DNA of 64,000 bases from Holzapfeliella saturejae (GCF_037546065.1 NZ_JAWMWG010000001.1:496001-560000); one strand, 5' to 3'; counted from the stretch's first letter, positions 45,300 to 54,241 are shown. Made by a program: numbers and translations. Notes: a model not told the origin generated them from the letters alone.

Positions 45300-46148
45300 A
45301 TGAGCAAAAATATTATTGAAGTTAAAAATTTAAGCTACATTTATTCGCAAAATGACAGTCCGACTTTGAAAAATTTTAGCGTTAATATTGCTAAAGATAG
45401 TTGGACGTGTATTTTGGGGCATAATGGTAGTGGAAAAAGTACATTAGTTCGATTATTAACTGGGCTGAAAGAACCTGATTCAGATTCAAGTTCACAAATT
45501 ATAATTAACGGTATTGAAGCAACGGAAGAAAAGTGGTTTGATATTCGTAATGACTTGGGTATTGTTTTTCAAAATCCTGATAACCAATTTGTTGGGGCAA
45601 CGGTCGAAGGTGACATTGCATTTGGTCTTGAAAATCGCAATATTGATCCTGATGAAATTGAAAATCGTATCCAAGAAGTATTAGCTGTTGTAAACATGTC
45701 AGAGTTTAGGAAGATGGAACCGTCTAAACTATCAGGTGGTCAAAAGCAACGTGTCGCAATTGCTGGGATTTTAGCTATTCGACCTAAAATTATTATTTTA
45801 GACGAAGCAACGAGCATGTTGGACCCTCAAGGGCGAAACCAGATTCATCAAGTTATTCAAGAAATTAAATCGAAATATCAAGTAACTGTCATTTCAGTGA
45901 CACATGATATTGAAGAAGCGACCAAAGCAGATGATATTTGCGTATTATCTGATGGCCAGTTAGTTAAACAGGGAACGCCTAAGGAAGTTTTAGCTGATGG
46001 CGATTGGTTGAGTGAGATGGGCTTAATGCTGCCATTTGCTAAGCAATTAGCAGTAGAGTTGGGTCAACATGCTATCAAAATCCCGCGTGATATTTTAGAT
46101 GAAAGTGAGCTAATTGACTACTTATGGAAATTAAATTCGAAAATGTAA
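45300..46148 (+). CDS. ecfA1: ECF transporter energizing ATPase EcfA1
   Basis: One of two ABC ATPases powering group II ECF vitamin/metal transporters. Walker A is GHNGSGKSTLV, signature LSGGQKQRVAIAG, Walker B IIILDEATSML. The frame is open from GTG 45288, but ATG 45300 gives the usual N-terminus. 282 residues. Overlaps ecfA2 by 25 bases. Placement after rplQ is standard in Firmicutes. Confidence 0.95.
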   Translation: MSKNIIEVKNLSYIYSQNDSPTLKNFSVNIAKDSWTCILGHNGSGKSTLVRLLTGLKEPDSDSSSQIIINGIEATEEKWFDIRNDLGIVFQNPDNQFVGATVEGDIAFGLENRNIDPDEIENRIQEVLAVVNMSEFRKMEPSKLSGGQKQRVAIAGILAIRPKIIILDEATSMLDPQGRNQIHQVIQEIKSKYQVTVISVTHDIEEATKADDICVLSDGQLVKQGTPKEVLADGDWLSEMGLMLPFAKQLAVELGQHAIKIPRDILDESELIDYLWKLNSKM

Positions 46149-46996
46149 GTTATATTTATAGCCAAGGGACTGAACTTGAAAAGTATGGCTTATCTGATAT
46201 TAATTTTAAGATTCAATCAGCTAGCTTTACAGCGATTGTCGGGCATACGGGAAGTGGAAAGTCGACGTTAATTCATCAGATAAATGCTTTACTAAAGCCA
46301 TCAAAAGGAAATGTTCGTATTGGAGATGACTTTATAATTAATAACGAAATTACAGGGAAAGGATTAAAGCCGTTACGACAAAAAGTCGGTATGGTCTTTC
46401 AATTTCCGGAAAATCAGTTATTTGAGGAAACGGTATTAAAAGATATTATGTTTGGCCCACTTAACTTTGGCTTTAGTAAAAAAGAAGCGGAAGACTCAGC
46501 TTATTATTGGCTAGAAAAAGTTGGTCTTGACGTTTCGTTAGCTGATAAATCTCCTTTTGAACTCTCAGGAGGTCAAATGCGACGTGTAGCTATTGCAGGT
46601 GTTATGGCTAGCAATCCAGAAGTGTTAATACTTGATGAACCAACAGCTGGGCTTGATCCTGTTGGACAAAAAGAAATTCTGGCATTGTTTAAAGACTATC
46701 AACACCAAGGCCACACAGTTGTATTAGTCAGTCATGACATGGATATTGTGGCTAACTATGCTGATGAGGTGTTAGTGCTTGAAGCTGGTCAATTATTACG
46801 TCAAGAGGCACCTCAAACGCTTTTTCAAGATGAAAAGTGGCTGCATCAACATGCTTTGAACCAGCCCAAAGTGACTGCGTTTGCACAACAGTTGGCAGCT
46901 AAAGGGTTTAAATTTGAGTCAATGCCAATTACAATGGCAGAGTTAGTTGAAGTTTTAACGCCAAAACTAGGTGGAAAGTTGGCTGAAGATGGATAA
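46124..46996 (+). CDS. ecfA2: ECF transporter energizing ATPase EcfA2
   Basis: Second ABC ATPase of the module, 290 residues. Walker A GHTGSGKSTLI, signature LSGGQMRRVAIAG, Walker B VLILDEPTAGLDPVG. It starts inside the end of ecfA1 and overlaps ecfT by 8 bases, so all three are translationally coupled. Confidence 0.95.
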   Translation: MEIKFENVSYIYSQGTELEKYGLSDINFKIQSASFTAIVGHTGSGKSTLIHQINALLKPSKGNVRIGDDFIINNEITGKGLKPLRQKVGMVFQFPENQLFEETVLKDIMFGPLNFGFSKKEAEDSAYYWLEKVGLDVSLADKSPFELSGGQMRRVAIAGVMASNPEVLILDEPTAGLDPVGQKEILALFKDYQHQGHTVVLVSHDMDIVANYADEVLVLEAGQLLRQEAPQTLFQDEKWLHQHALNQPKVTAFAQQLAAKGFKFESMPITMAELVEVLTPKLGGKLAEDG

Positions 46997-47786
46997 ATTT
47001 TTATTAGGACAGTATATTTATGGTAAATCGTATGTACATCGGCTAGATCCACGTGCCAAGTTACTGGCAACATTCGGGTTTATTATTTTAATTTTCTTAG
47101 CTAATAATTTTTGGACTTATGGTGTGATTGTGGCTTTTACATTATTTGCGGCCTATATGACAAAAATATCGCCAAAGATTTATTGGCAAGGATTAAAGCC
47201 GATGATGTGGTTGATGATATTCACTGTGGCATTGCAAATTCTCTTTACCAGTGGTGGCGACATTTACTTAAAGTGGGGGATATTCACAATCTCGCAGTAT
47301 GGGATTATCAATAGTATCTTTATACTCGTTCGGCTATCATCAATTATTTTTATGTCGACAATTCTAACGATTACAACGCCACCAATGCTGATTGCTGATG
47401 CCTTTGCCTCATTGCTCAAACCATTAAAAAAAGTGAAATTTCCAGTTGATCAATTCTCAATGATTTGTTCAATTGCCTTACGCTTTGTACCTACATTGAT
47501 GGAAACAGCAACTAAAATCATGAATGCACAACGAGCTAGAGGTGCTAGCTTTAATGATGGTAATATTATTAAACGTGTGAAATCCATTATTCCTATGCTA
47601 ATTCCGCTATTGATTAATAGTATGAAGATAGCAATTGATTTAGCTGAATCAATGACAGCAAGAAATTACGAACTAGGTCAACCTAGAACACAATTTAGAC
47701 GATTAAAATGGCATAAGACAGACTTATATGTATTGTATTACTTTGTCCTCTTAACCGTTTTATTACTTGTTTTGAGGAGGTTTTAA
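46989..47786 (+). CDS. ecfT: ECF transporter transmembrane protein EcfT
   Basis: The scaffold membrane subunit linking EcfA1A2 to exchangeable substrate-binding S components encoded elsewhere. 265 residues, about five to six membrane segments, with the two coupling motifs: NAQRARGAS near residue 180 and a second in AESMTARNYE near 225. The frame opens at GTG 46971, but ATG 46989 gives the family N-terminus. Confidence 0.94.
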   Translation: MDKFLLGQYIYGKSYVHRLDPRAKLLATFGFIILIFLANNFWTYGVIVAFTLFAAYMTKISPKIYWQGLKPMMWLMIFTVALQILFTSGGDIYLKWGIFTISQYGIINSIFILVRLSSIIFMSTILTITTPPMLIADAFASLLKPLKKVKFPVDQFSMICSIALRFVPTLMETATKIMNAQRARGASFNDGNIIKRVKSIIPMLIPLLINSMKIAIDLAESMTARNYELGQPRTQFRRLKWHKTDLYVLYYFVLLTVLLLVLRRF

Positions 47787-47788
47787 GC

Positions 47789-48562
47789 GTGCCACGTTAC
47801 AAAATGAAAGTACGCTATGATGGCCATGATTTTCACGGATTTCAACGCCAACCGAACTTAAGAACCGTTCAAGGTGTGATTGAATCCGGACTTAAAAAAA
47901 TGATGAAAGGTCAAGAAGTGATGACACACGGGTCAGGTCGAACTGATGCCGGCGTTCATTCTTATGGTCAAATCATTCATTTTGATTTCCCAAATGAAAT
48001 TCCAGCTATTAATATGTTAAAAGCATTAAATAGCTTAATGCCTCTTGATGTAGAGTTTGTGGAATCACAAATTCAAGAAGGGTTTCATAGTCGCTTTGAT
48101 GCCAAAGCCAAGTGGTACCAATATCGCGTTGATTGTGGTCGTTATACGGATCCTTTCAAGCGTTTTTATACAGGACATTACCCTTATCCACTTGAAGTTG
48201 ACCGTATCAAAATTGCTTTGAAAGACTTAATAGGTGAGCATGATTTCACAAGCTTTGCAGCAAGTGGCGGTGTAATTGAAGACAAAGTGCGAACTATTTA
48301 TTATGCTAATGTCACTGAAGATAAGGAAGCCAACGAGTTGGTTTTTGACTTTATTGGAAACGGCTTTTTGTATAATATGGTGCGAATATTAGTTGCGACT
48401 GCACTTGAAATTGGAAATAATCGCCGTGATATTCACGACTTTATTCGATTATTTGAAGTTAAAGATAGACAACAAGCACGAGGAACTGCTCCGGCTAGTG
48501 GACTTTATTTAAAAGAAGTTTTCTACGATGAAGTTCCCAAAAAATATCGACAAGATCAGTAA
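47789..48562 (+). CDS. truA: tRNA pseudouridine(38-40) synthase
   Basis: 257 residues. The catalytic Asp is in GSGRTDAGVHSYGQ, and the family motif GNGFLYNMVRILV is present. GTG start 5 bases after GAGGAGG-type site, two bases after the ecfT stop. The ecf-truA-rplM-rpsI order is conserved in bacilli. Confidence 0.95.
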   Translation: MPRYKMKVRYDGHDFHGFQRQPNLRTVQGVIESGLKKMMKGQEVMTHGSGRTDAGVHSYGQIIHFDFPNEIPAINMLKALNSLMPLDVEFVESQIQEGFHSRFDAKAKWYQYRVDCGRYTDPFKRFYTGHYPYPLEVDRIKIALKDLIGEHDFTSFAASGGVIEDKVRTIYYANVTEDKEANELVFDFIGNGFLYNMVRILVATALEIGNNRRDIHDFIRLFEVKDRQQARGTAPASGLYLKEVFYDEVPKKYRQDQ

Positions 48563-48567
48563 ATAGA

Positions 48568-48596
48568 GTTGACATTTTTAAAAATCTATAGTAAAT
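48568..48596 (+). promoter_or_regulatory. Promoter of rplM-rpsI
   Basis: A consensus TTGACA (48568-48573), a 17-base spacer and TAAATT (48591-48596). Confidence 0.7.
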
Positions 48597-48602
48597 TATT
48601 AT

Positions 48603-48660
48603 CTGGTATTGTTTGTCCACGATAAGCCCCGGAAACTTATTGTATTATCAAACATGCGAA
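48603..48660 (+). ncRNA. Structured leader of rplM (candidate L13 leader)
   Basis: Nested stems: outer TGTTTG (48610-48615) with CAAACA (48649-48654), inner CGATAAG (48620-48626) with CTTATTG (48636-48642). Rfam describes an L13 leader in Firmicutes that autoregulates rplM-rpsI; position and nesting fit, but I could not align to the model. Confidence 0.6.
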
Positions 48661-48679
48661 GAAACTGGAGGAAAAAACA

Positions 48680-49123
48680 TTGCGTACAACCCCATTAGCT
48701 AAACCAGGTGAATTCAACCGTAAATGGTATGTTATCGATGCAAGTGGCGTCTCATTAGGACGTGTTTCAACAGCTGTTGCAACACTTCTAAGAGGTAAAA
48801 ACAAACCTCAATACACACCAAACGTTGACACTGGTGATAACGTTATTTTAATTAATGCAGAAAAAATTGTTTTGACTGGTAATAAAGCTAGCGATAAGAT
48901 TTACTACCGTCACAGTAACCACCCAGGTGGATTAAAATCTGTTTCAGCAGGTGAATTATTGGAAAATAATCCACAAAGATTAGTTGAATTATCAGTAAAA
49001 GGAATGCTTCCTAAAAATACTTTAGGTCGTCAACAATTCTCAAAATTACACGTCTATGCTGGTTCAGAACACGAAAACCAAGCACAACAACCTGTTGAAC
49101 TAGACATTCAAACACTAATCTAA
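48680..49123 (+). CDS. rplM: 50S ribosomal protein L13
   Basis: 147 residues (WYVIDASGVSLGRVSTAVAT; KGMLPKNTLGRQQFSKLHVY). TTG start after GGAGG. First gene of rplM-rpsI. Confidence 0.97.
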   Translation: MRTTPLAKPGEFNRKWYVIDASGVSLGRVSTAVATLLRGKNKPQYTPNVDTGDNVILINAEKIVLTGNKASDKIYYRHSNHPGGLKSVSAGELLENNPQRLVELSVKGMLPKNTLGRQQFSKLHVYAGSEHENQAQQPVELDIQTLI

Positions 49124-49136
49124 GGAGGAACTTATT

Positions 49137-49529
49137 GTGGCTCAAGTAACATATCTTGGAACTGGTCGTCGTAAGAATTCCGTAGCTCGTGTACGTTTAG
49201 TACCTGGCTCAGGTCAAGTTACAGTTAACAACAAAAAAGTTGAAGACTACATTCCATCAGCAATCTTAATTCAAGACTTAAAACAACCTTTAGCAATCAC
49301 TGAAACTGAAGGTTCATACGATGTATTTGTGAACGTTAACGGTGGTGGATTCTCAGGTCAATCTGGTGCTATCCGTCATGGTATCGCTCGTGCATTGTTA
49401 CAAATCGACCCAGATTTCCGCGGTCCTTTAAAACGTGCTGGTCTACTAACTCGTGACCCTCGTATGAAAGAACGTAAGAAACCAGGTCTTAAAAAAGCTC
49501 GTAAATCAGCACAATTCTCAAAACGTTAA
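49137..49529 (+). CDS. rpsI: 30S ribosomal protein S9
   Basis: 130 residues; the C-terminal tail RKKPGLKKARKSAQFSKR, whose end contacts P-site tRNA, is intact. GTG start after AAGGAGG. The 3' end of rpsI is a known integration site for mobile elements in streptococci and relatives. Confidence 0.97.
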   Translation: MAQVTYLGTGRRKNSVARVRLVPGSGQVTVNNKKVEDYIPSAILIQDLKQPLAITETEGSYDVFVNVNGGGFSGQSGAIRHGIARALLQIDPDFRGPLKRAGLLTRDPRMKERKKPGLKKARKSAQFSKR

Positions 49530-49547
49530 TTTGTTGTTTTACACATC

Positions 49548-49581
49548 AAAAAACACTCTCCATTTGGAGGGTGTTTTTTTT
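49548..49581 (+). terminator. Terminator after rpsI
   Basis: AAAAAACACTCTCC pairs with GGAGGGTGTTTTTT (one U-G) around a short loop, followed by T residues. Confidence 0.92.
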
Positions 49582-49589
49582 GTTATAAT
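49581..49589 (+). promoter_or_regulatory. Extended -10 promoter of the nuclease-helicase gene
   Basis: TGTTATAAT, a perfect extended -10, begins on the last T of the rpsI terminator and lies 33 bases before the ATG. Confidence 0.6.
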
Positions 49590-49621
49590 AAAGTTAATTA
49601 TACTGAGGAGGAATTATTTTT

Positions 49622-51307
49622 ATGCAACGACCAATTAATTTATTATCTTTTTTTGAAGCTATAAATAGCAAAAATATAGATTTAATTAATTCAATGAAGA
49701 GGCTAATGAATAACAGTGAGGATAATGATATAAATAGATTTTTAAAAAAAGAAGAATTACAAGCTTTGGGGAAATTATGTGAGATGATGATGTTAAATAA
49801 TTGTGAGATAAAAAAATATGACAATTATTTTATCGGATATAAACCTATGAATAAAGTAAGTAAAGAATTTGATATGTTAAGATTTAGTGAAAATCAGGTT
49901 TTGAATATTGAACTGAAAAGTTCACTTCCTAGATACGGAAAAGAAGCGATTAAGAATCAGTTGATTAAAAACAAATTTTATTTAAGTGTTTTGAAAAAGG
50001 AAGTACTTTCATGTACTTATGTAGCTGATACAAACTCTTTTTATCTGTTAACGCAAGATGAAGAACAATTAAAAAAAATAGATGTAGAACAATTAACTGA
50101 TTTAATTGCTGAAGATTCATTAATGCATAATGAGTTAGAATTTTATACCATGAAAGATTTTATTATTTCTCCATATTCCTCCTCTTTAGAGTTTTTAAAT
50201 CATCAATATTTCTTAAATGATTCTCAGGAGAGTAAGAAAGCTGAAATATTAGCAAGTTCCGCAAAGAATATAGGGTTGTTAGGAGGCCCTGGAACAGGTA
50301 AATCACTGTTGATTTTTGATTTAGCTGTAGAATATAAAAATAGAGGAGAAAAAGTTGCTATTATTTTTACAGGGATATTAAGTCAGGAAGAAATAAGTAA
50401 TATTCCTGTGGAATTAGAAATTGATATATTTGCTATAAAAGATATATCACCAGATTTATTATTAAATTATGACGTTATTTTGGTAGATGAATCTCAAAGA
50501 TTATATAAAGATCAATTTAACTTGTTAAAAGATACTGTTAAAAAAACAATTTTTTCAGTAGATCATTCACAGGTTCTTCATCCGAGAGAGGATAAATGCA
50601 ATATAGAAAATAAATTAATTTCAGATGCTAGTGTAAAAATAGTTAAACTAAAAGAAAAAATAAGGTCAGATAAAGAAATGGGAGATTTCATAAAACTACT
50701 GTTTAATTTATCTGCAAGAAATGTAAATCCTCATGATTTTAGACAGATATCGCTTAGTTATTTTAATAAAATATCAACAGCTGAAAATTTTGTTGAAGAG
50801 AAGCAAAATAAAGAGGGATGGACTGTTATTGAATTCACCCCATATACTACTACCAGTACAAATGTAATAAAAAAGAAAAAAATATATGATTTATCAAAGT
50901 CAACTCATCAAGTAATAGGAAGAGAATTTGATAAGGTAATATTAATGCTAGATAATAAATTTTATAGAAATAAAAATAATAAATTAGATTACAATAGTTT
51001 GGCAGAATACTATCCATATCTAGAATTAAATTCTTTATTTGAAAATATAACTAGGGCTAAAAATCAACTGATGATAGTTATTGTTAATAATCCTAATTTG
51101 TATATTGATATTCAGAAAAATATTTTATCTTGGAAAAATAATATATTAGCATCACAAAAAAACGATAAAATATATCACAAAAAAACATATAAAACGTGGG
51201 ATGAAGCTTTTGAAAGTTTTAATAAGATAAAAGATGAATATGATTTATATAAATTAGAGTATCTTGATAAAAAAGATATAGTCAAAGGTTACTATATAAA
51301 AAAATAA
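49622..51307 (+). CDS. Predicted nuclease-SF1 helicase (DUF2075-like), candidate Nhi-type phage defence protein
   Basis: 561 residues. N-terminal part: D84 (EFDMLRF) and E97-L-K99 (NIELKS) form a PD-(D/E)XK nuclease-like motif. From residue 220 there are SF1 helicase motifs: Walker A GGPGTGKS (221-228), Walker B DVILVDESQ (284-292), motif III-like FSVDHSQ (311-317), motif V-like STHQVIGREFDKVIL (427-441) and motif VI-like NITRAKNQL (about 480). No signal peptide or membrane segment. It has its own promoter, GAGGAGG site and an AT-rich, AGA/ATA/AAT-heavy codon use unlike its neighbours, which suggests acquisition. The architecture resembles Nhi (nuclease-helicase immunity) of staphylococci. 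It could instead be a DUF2075 protein of other function. Confidence 0.65.
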   Translation: MQRPINLLSFFEAINSKNIDLINSMKRLMNNSEDNDINRFLKKEELQALGKLCEMMMLNNCEIKKYDNYFIGYKPMNKVSKEFDMLRFSENQVLNIELKSSLPRYGKEAIKNQLIKNKFYLSVLKKEVLSCTYVADTNSFYLLTQDEEQLKKIDVEQLTDLIAEDSLMHNELEFYTMKDFIISPYSSSLEFLNHQYFLNDSQESKKAEILASSAKNIGLLGGPGTGKSLLIFDLAVEYKNRGEKVAIIFTGILSQEEISNIPVELEIDIFAIKDISPDLLLNYDVILVDESQRLYKDQFNLLKDTVKKTIFSVDHSQVLHPREDKCNIENKLISDASVKIVKLKEKIRSDKEMGDFIKLLFNLSARNVNPHDFRQISLSYFNKISTAENFVEEKQNKEGWTVIEFTPYTTTSTNVIKKKKIYDLSKSTHQVIGREFDKVILMLDNKFYRNKNNKLDYNSLAEYYPYLELNSLFENITRAKNQLMIVIVNNPNLYIDIQKNILSWKNNILASQKNDKIYHKKTYKTWDEAFESFNKIKDEYDLYKLEYLDKKDIVKGYYIKK

Positions 51308-51362
51308 GTTAAAACTTTTAATAAGTGTATCCAAAGGCTATATACAACAACTGGCAAGTTAA

Positions 51363-51400
51363 ATAATAAAGGAGCATGGCTACAATCAGCCATGCTTCTT
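51363..51400 (-). terminator. Terminator of argGH
   Basis: AGCATGGCT (51373-51381) pairs with AGCCATGCT (51388-51396) just past the argH stop. The minus-strand U tract is moderate. The 92 bases between this gene and the nuclease-helicase gene hold nothing else I can identify. Confidence 0.65.
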
Positions 51401-52773
51401 TATAATTCTTGTTTAGCAATATCAATTTGATGTTGAACTTGATCAAAGCCAGTACCCCCAAATGAATGACGGTTTTTGACAGCGTGATAGGGATCAAGTT
51501 TGTCATAAACTTCAGCTGTGATATGAGGATTAATCGCTTGATAGTCACTTAAAGCAATATCTTGCAAGTAAGTACCATTATGAATACAATCTAATACCAG
51601 TTTACCGACAATTTCATGAGCTTCTCTAAAGGGCGTACCTAAGTTAGCTAAGTAATCAGCAAGTTCTGTGGCATTTGAAAAATCTTTTTTTGTTGATTGA
51701 GCCATATTGTCATGATTAACAGTCATCGTTTCAATCATGCCTGACATCACTTTTAGACAATGGGTGATGGTGTCAGCACTATCGAACACACTATGTTTAT
51801 CTTCTTGCATATCTTTGTTGTAGGCAAGAGGAAGCCCCTTCATCGTAGTCAATAACTGCATTAAATTACCGTAGACACGTCCAGTCTTACCCCGAATGAG
51901 TTCAGCCATATCGGGGTTTTTCTTTTGGGGCATGATAGAACTACCAGTTGAATAAGTATCAGATAATTCGACAAACTTAAATTCATGACTGCACCACAAA
52001 ATAATTTCTTCACAAAAGCGAGATAAGTGCATCATCAGTAATGAGCTATTACTCAAAAACTCTAAAATAAAATCACGATCACTAACGGCATCCAAACTGT
52101 TGGGATAAACGTCTGCAAAGTCAAGTTCACTAGCGGTCAGTTGACGATTAATAGGGAAGGTTGTCCCAGCAAGAGCGGCACTTCCTAGCGGTGAAATATC
52201 AACACGTTTGAGACTTTCAGTAAATCGTTCTTCATCACGTTTAAGCATTTGATAATAAGCCATTAAATGGTGACCAAATGAAATCGGTTGGGCATGTTGT
52301 AAGTGAGTATAACCAGGAAGAATCGTTTCAATATTATTTTGAGCTTGGTTAATTAAAACTTTTCTGAACTGATTAATCAAGTTAATCACTTCATGAATCG
52401 CATCTTTAACGTACAAGTGAATATCAGTGGCTACTTGGTCATTACGGCTACGAGCTGTATGAAGTTTACCTGCAACAGGACCAATTTCTTCCGTTAGAAA
52501 ACTTTCAATATTCAAGTGAATATCTTCATTTTCAACTGTGAATTCAAGCAAACCTTGATGAATTTTTTCTTGAACCTGTTTAAGACCAGTTGTAATTTGA
52601 TTCACCTCATCTGCAGTTAGAATCCCAGTTTCACCTAACATCTTAACGTGTGCTAGACTGCCTGTAATATCTTGATCAGCTAGTTTTTGGTCTACCTGAA
52701 TTGAAGCACCGAATTCATCAATCCAGTGTTCATTTTTGCCGTCAAAACGACCTCCCCAAAGTTTTTTCATCAT
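51400..52773 (-). CDS. argH: Argininosuccinate lyase
   Basis: Splits argininosuccinate into arginine and fumarate, the last step of arginine synthesis. KLWGGRF at the N-terminus, HTARSRNDQVATD near residue 110, and the flexible-loop signature GSSIMPQKKNPDMAEL near residue 278. 457 residues. The frame opens at GTG 52779; two tandem ATGs (52773, 52770) follow AAGGG, and either is possible. Second gene after argG. Confidence 0.95.
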   Translation of the reverse strand: MMKKLWGGRFDGKNEHWIDEFGASIQVDQKLADQDITGSLAHVKMLGETGILTADEVNQITTGLKQVQEKIHQGLLEFTVENEDIHLNIESFLTEEIGPVAGKLHTARSRNDQVATDIHLYVKDAIHEVINLINQFRKVLINQAQNNIETILPGYTHLQHAQPISFGHHLMAYYQMLKRDEERFTESLKRVDISPLGSAALAGTTFPINRQLTASELDFADVYPNSLDAVSDRDFILEFLSNSSLLMMHLSRFCEEIILWCSHEFKFVELSDTYSTGSSIMPQKKNPDMAELIRGKTGRVYGNLMQLLTTMKGLPLAYNKDMQEDKHSVFDSADTITHCLKVMSGMIETMTVNHDNMAQSTKKDFSNATELADYLANLGTPFREAHEIVGKLVLDCIHNGTYLQDIALSDYQAINPHITAEVYDKLDPYHAVKNRHSFGGTGFDQVQHQIDIAKQEL

Positions 52774-52789
52774 AATCACCCTTCATTAC

Positions 52790-53995
52790 TTAATTTAAAT
52801 TTGCTTTTGTGTTTACTTCTGATTGGACTTTACTTGGTAGTCCCCATAATTTGATGAATCCAACAGCTGCATCTTGGTCAAAAGTATCAGCTGATGTATA
52901 AGTCGCCAAGTTTTCATCATAAAGACTATTAGCTGACTGACGGCCTTCGCAGATAATATTACCTTTGTATAATTTAAGACGAACATCACCATTAACGTAT
53001 TTTTGTGTGCTTTTTAAGAACGCAATTAAAGCATCGGTTAAAGGATTGAACCAAAGACCATCATAGATGATTTGTGATAATTGTTGTTCAATAACAGGTT
53101 TGAAGTGAGCTAGTTCACGGACAAAAACTAAATCTTCTAATTCTTTATGGGCCTTAAGTAAAGTCATGGCACCCGGGCATTCGTAAACCTCACGTGACTT
53201 AATCCCAACTAGACGGTTTTCAATGTGGTCGATACGACCAATCCCGTGTTTGCCTGCAATATCATTTAACTTCAAGATGAGTTGTGCTAGTGGTAATTCT
53301 TCGTGATTAAGTGCAACAGGGATGCCGTTCTCAAATTTAAGTTCGATGGTTTCAGCTTCATCAGGTGCTTCTTCAATAGAATTTGTAATAGCGTAAGCAC
53401 CTTCAGGAGGTGTTTGCCATGGGTCTTCTAAAATCCCACATTCACAAGCACGGCCCCAAAGGTTTTGATCAATTGAATAAGGATTATCCAAGTTGGCTGG
53501 CACAGGAACATTATTTTGAAGGGCATAATCAATTTCTTGTTCACGTGACCATTTCCATTCACGAATAGGAGCAATGATTTTAAGTTTAGGGTCTAATGCG
53601 GCGATGGCAACTTCAAAACGAACTTGGTCATTTCCTTTACCAGTGCACCCATGTGCGATAGTGGTTGCATTAGTTTGATGAGCTAATTCAACTAATTTTT
53701 TAGAAATGAGTGGACGAGAAAGTGCTGAAACCAGAGGATAAGAATCTTCATAGAAAGTATTTCCCTGTAAGGCAATTAAGGCAAAATCTTGAGCAAATTC
53801 TTCACGAGCATCAATTGCATAAGATTCGACTGTACCGACTTGTAAGGCTTTTTGTTTGATTGCTTCAGTATCTTTACCTTCGCCAATATCTAAACAACAA
53901 GCAACAACATCGTATCCTTCGTCAGATAACCATTTGATTGCTACAGAAGTATCTAATCCACCAGAATAAGCTAAAATAATTTTTTCTTTTGTCAT
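52790..53995 (-). CDS. argG: Argininosuccinate synthase
   Basis: Joins citrulline and aspartate using ATP. P-loop LAYSGGLDTSVAIKWL at residues 8-23, HGCTGKGNDQVRFE near 114, and WGRACECGILEDPW near 180. 401 residues. The frame extends upstream to 54049, but ATG 53995 has AAAGGGG and the standard N-terminus. It leads the argGH operon, controlled by the ARG boxes upstream. No other arginine genes are in the window. Confidence 0.96.
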   Translation of the reverse strand: MTKEKIILAYSGGLDTSVAIKWLSDEGYDVVACCLDIGEGKDTEAIKQKALQVGTVESYAIDAREEFAQDFALIALQGNTFYEDSYPLVSALSRPLISKKLVELAHQTNATTIAHGCTGKGNDQVRFEVAIAALDPKLKIIAPIREWKWSREQEIDYALQNNVPVPANLDNPYSIDQNLWGRACECGILEDPWQTPPEGAYAITNSIEEAPDEAETIELKFENGIPVALNHEELPLAQLILKLNDIAGKHGIGRIDHIENRLVGIKSREVYECPGAMTLLKAHKELEDLVFVRELAHFKPVIEQQLSQIIYDGLWFNPLTDALIAFLKSTQKYVNGDVRLKLYKGNIICEGRQSANSLYDENLATYTSADTFDQDAAVGFIKLWGLPSKVQSEVNTKANLN

Positions 53996-54035
53996 AATGT
54001 AATTCCCCTTTAATTTTTCTTTAATTGATGACTCA

Positions 54036-54064
54036 ATAGTAGCAGTCAAAATTCAGCTAATCAA
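54036..54064 (-). promoter_or_regulatory. Promoter of argGH
   Basis: On the minus strand: TTGATT, a 17-base spacer ending in TGC, then TACTAT, an extended -10 promoter about 41 bases before the argG ATG. Confidence 0.7.
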
Positions 54065-54069
54065 TGATT

Positions 54070-54104
54070 TTTGAATAAATATACATAATATAAAAATATT
54101 CATT
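54070..54104 (-). promoter_or_regulatory. Tandem ARG boxes (ArgR/AhrC operator) upstream of argG
   Basis: On the minus strand, 54087-54070 reads TATGTATATTTATTCAAA, which fits every fixed position of the 18-base ARG box TNTGNATWWWWATNCANA. A weaker copy (about 10 of 14 constrained positions, read on the plus strand) abuts it at 54087-54104. The pair sits just upstream of the -35. It is typical for the hexameric arginine repressor to bind two adjacent boxes. Confidence 0.75.
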
Positions 54105-54200
54105 TTTAAAATGTTTTGTTAACAGGTGTTTGCGGGAGAAGGAGTGTATTTTTTAGTCTAAAAATCAAAAAAGTGTAAAAGATATCAAAAATTAATGATT

Positions 54201-54209
54201 TGTTATAAA
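54201..54209 (+). promoter_or_regulatory. Extended -10 promoter of the cation efflux gene
   Basis: TGTTATAAA, 33 bases before the ATG at 54242. No clear -35. Confidence 0.5.
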
Positions 54210-54241
54210 ATAAAAGAAGAATATTAAAGGAGATAGTAGTT

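Noticed and set aside
49500..51420. Direct repeats (attL/attR) of the rpsI 3' end flanking the nuclease-helicase gene
   Set aside because: I compared the last bases of rpsI with 51300-51420 and found no convincing repeat, and there is no integrase gene, so no mobile element is called.
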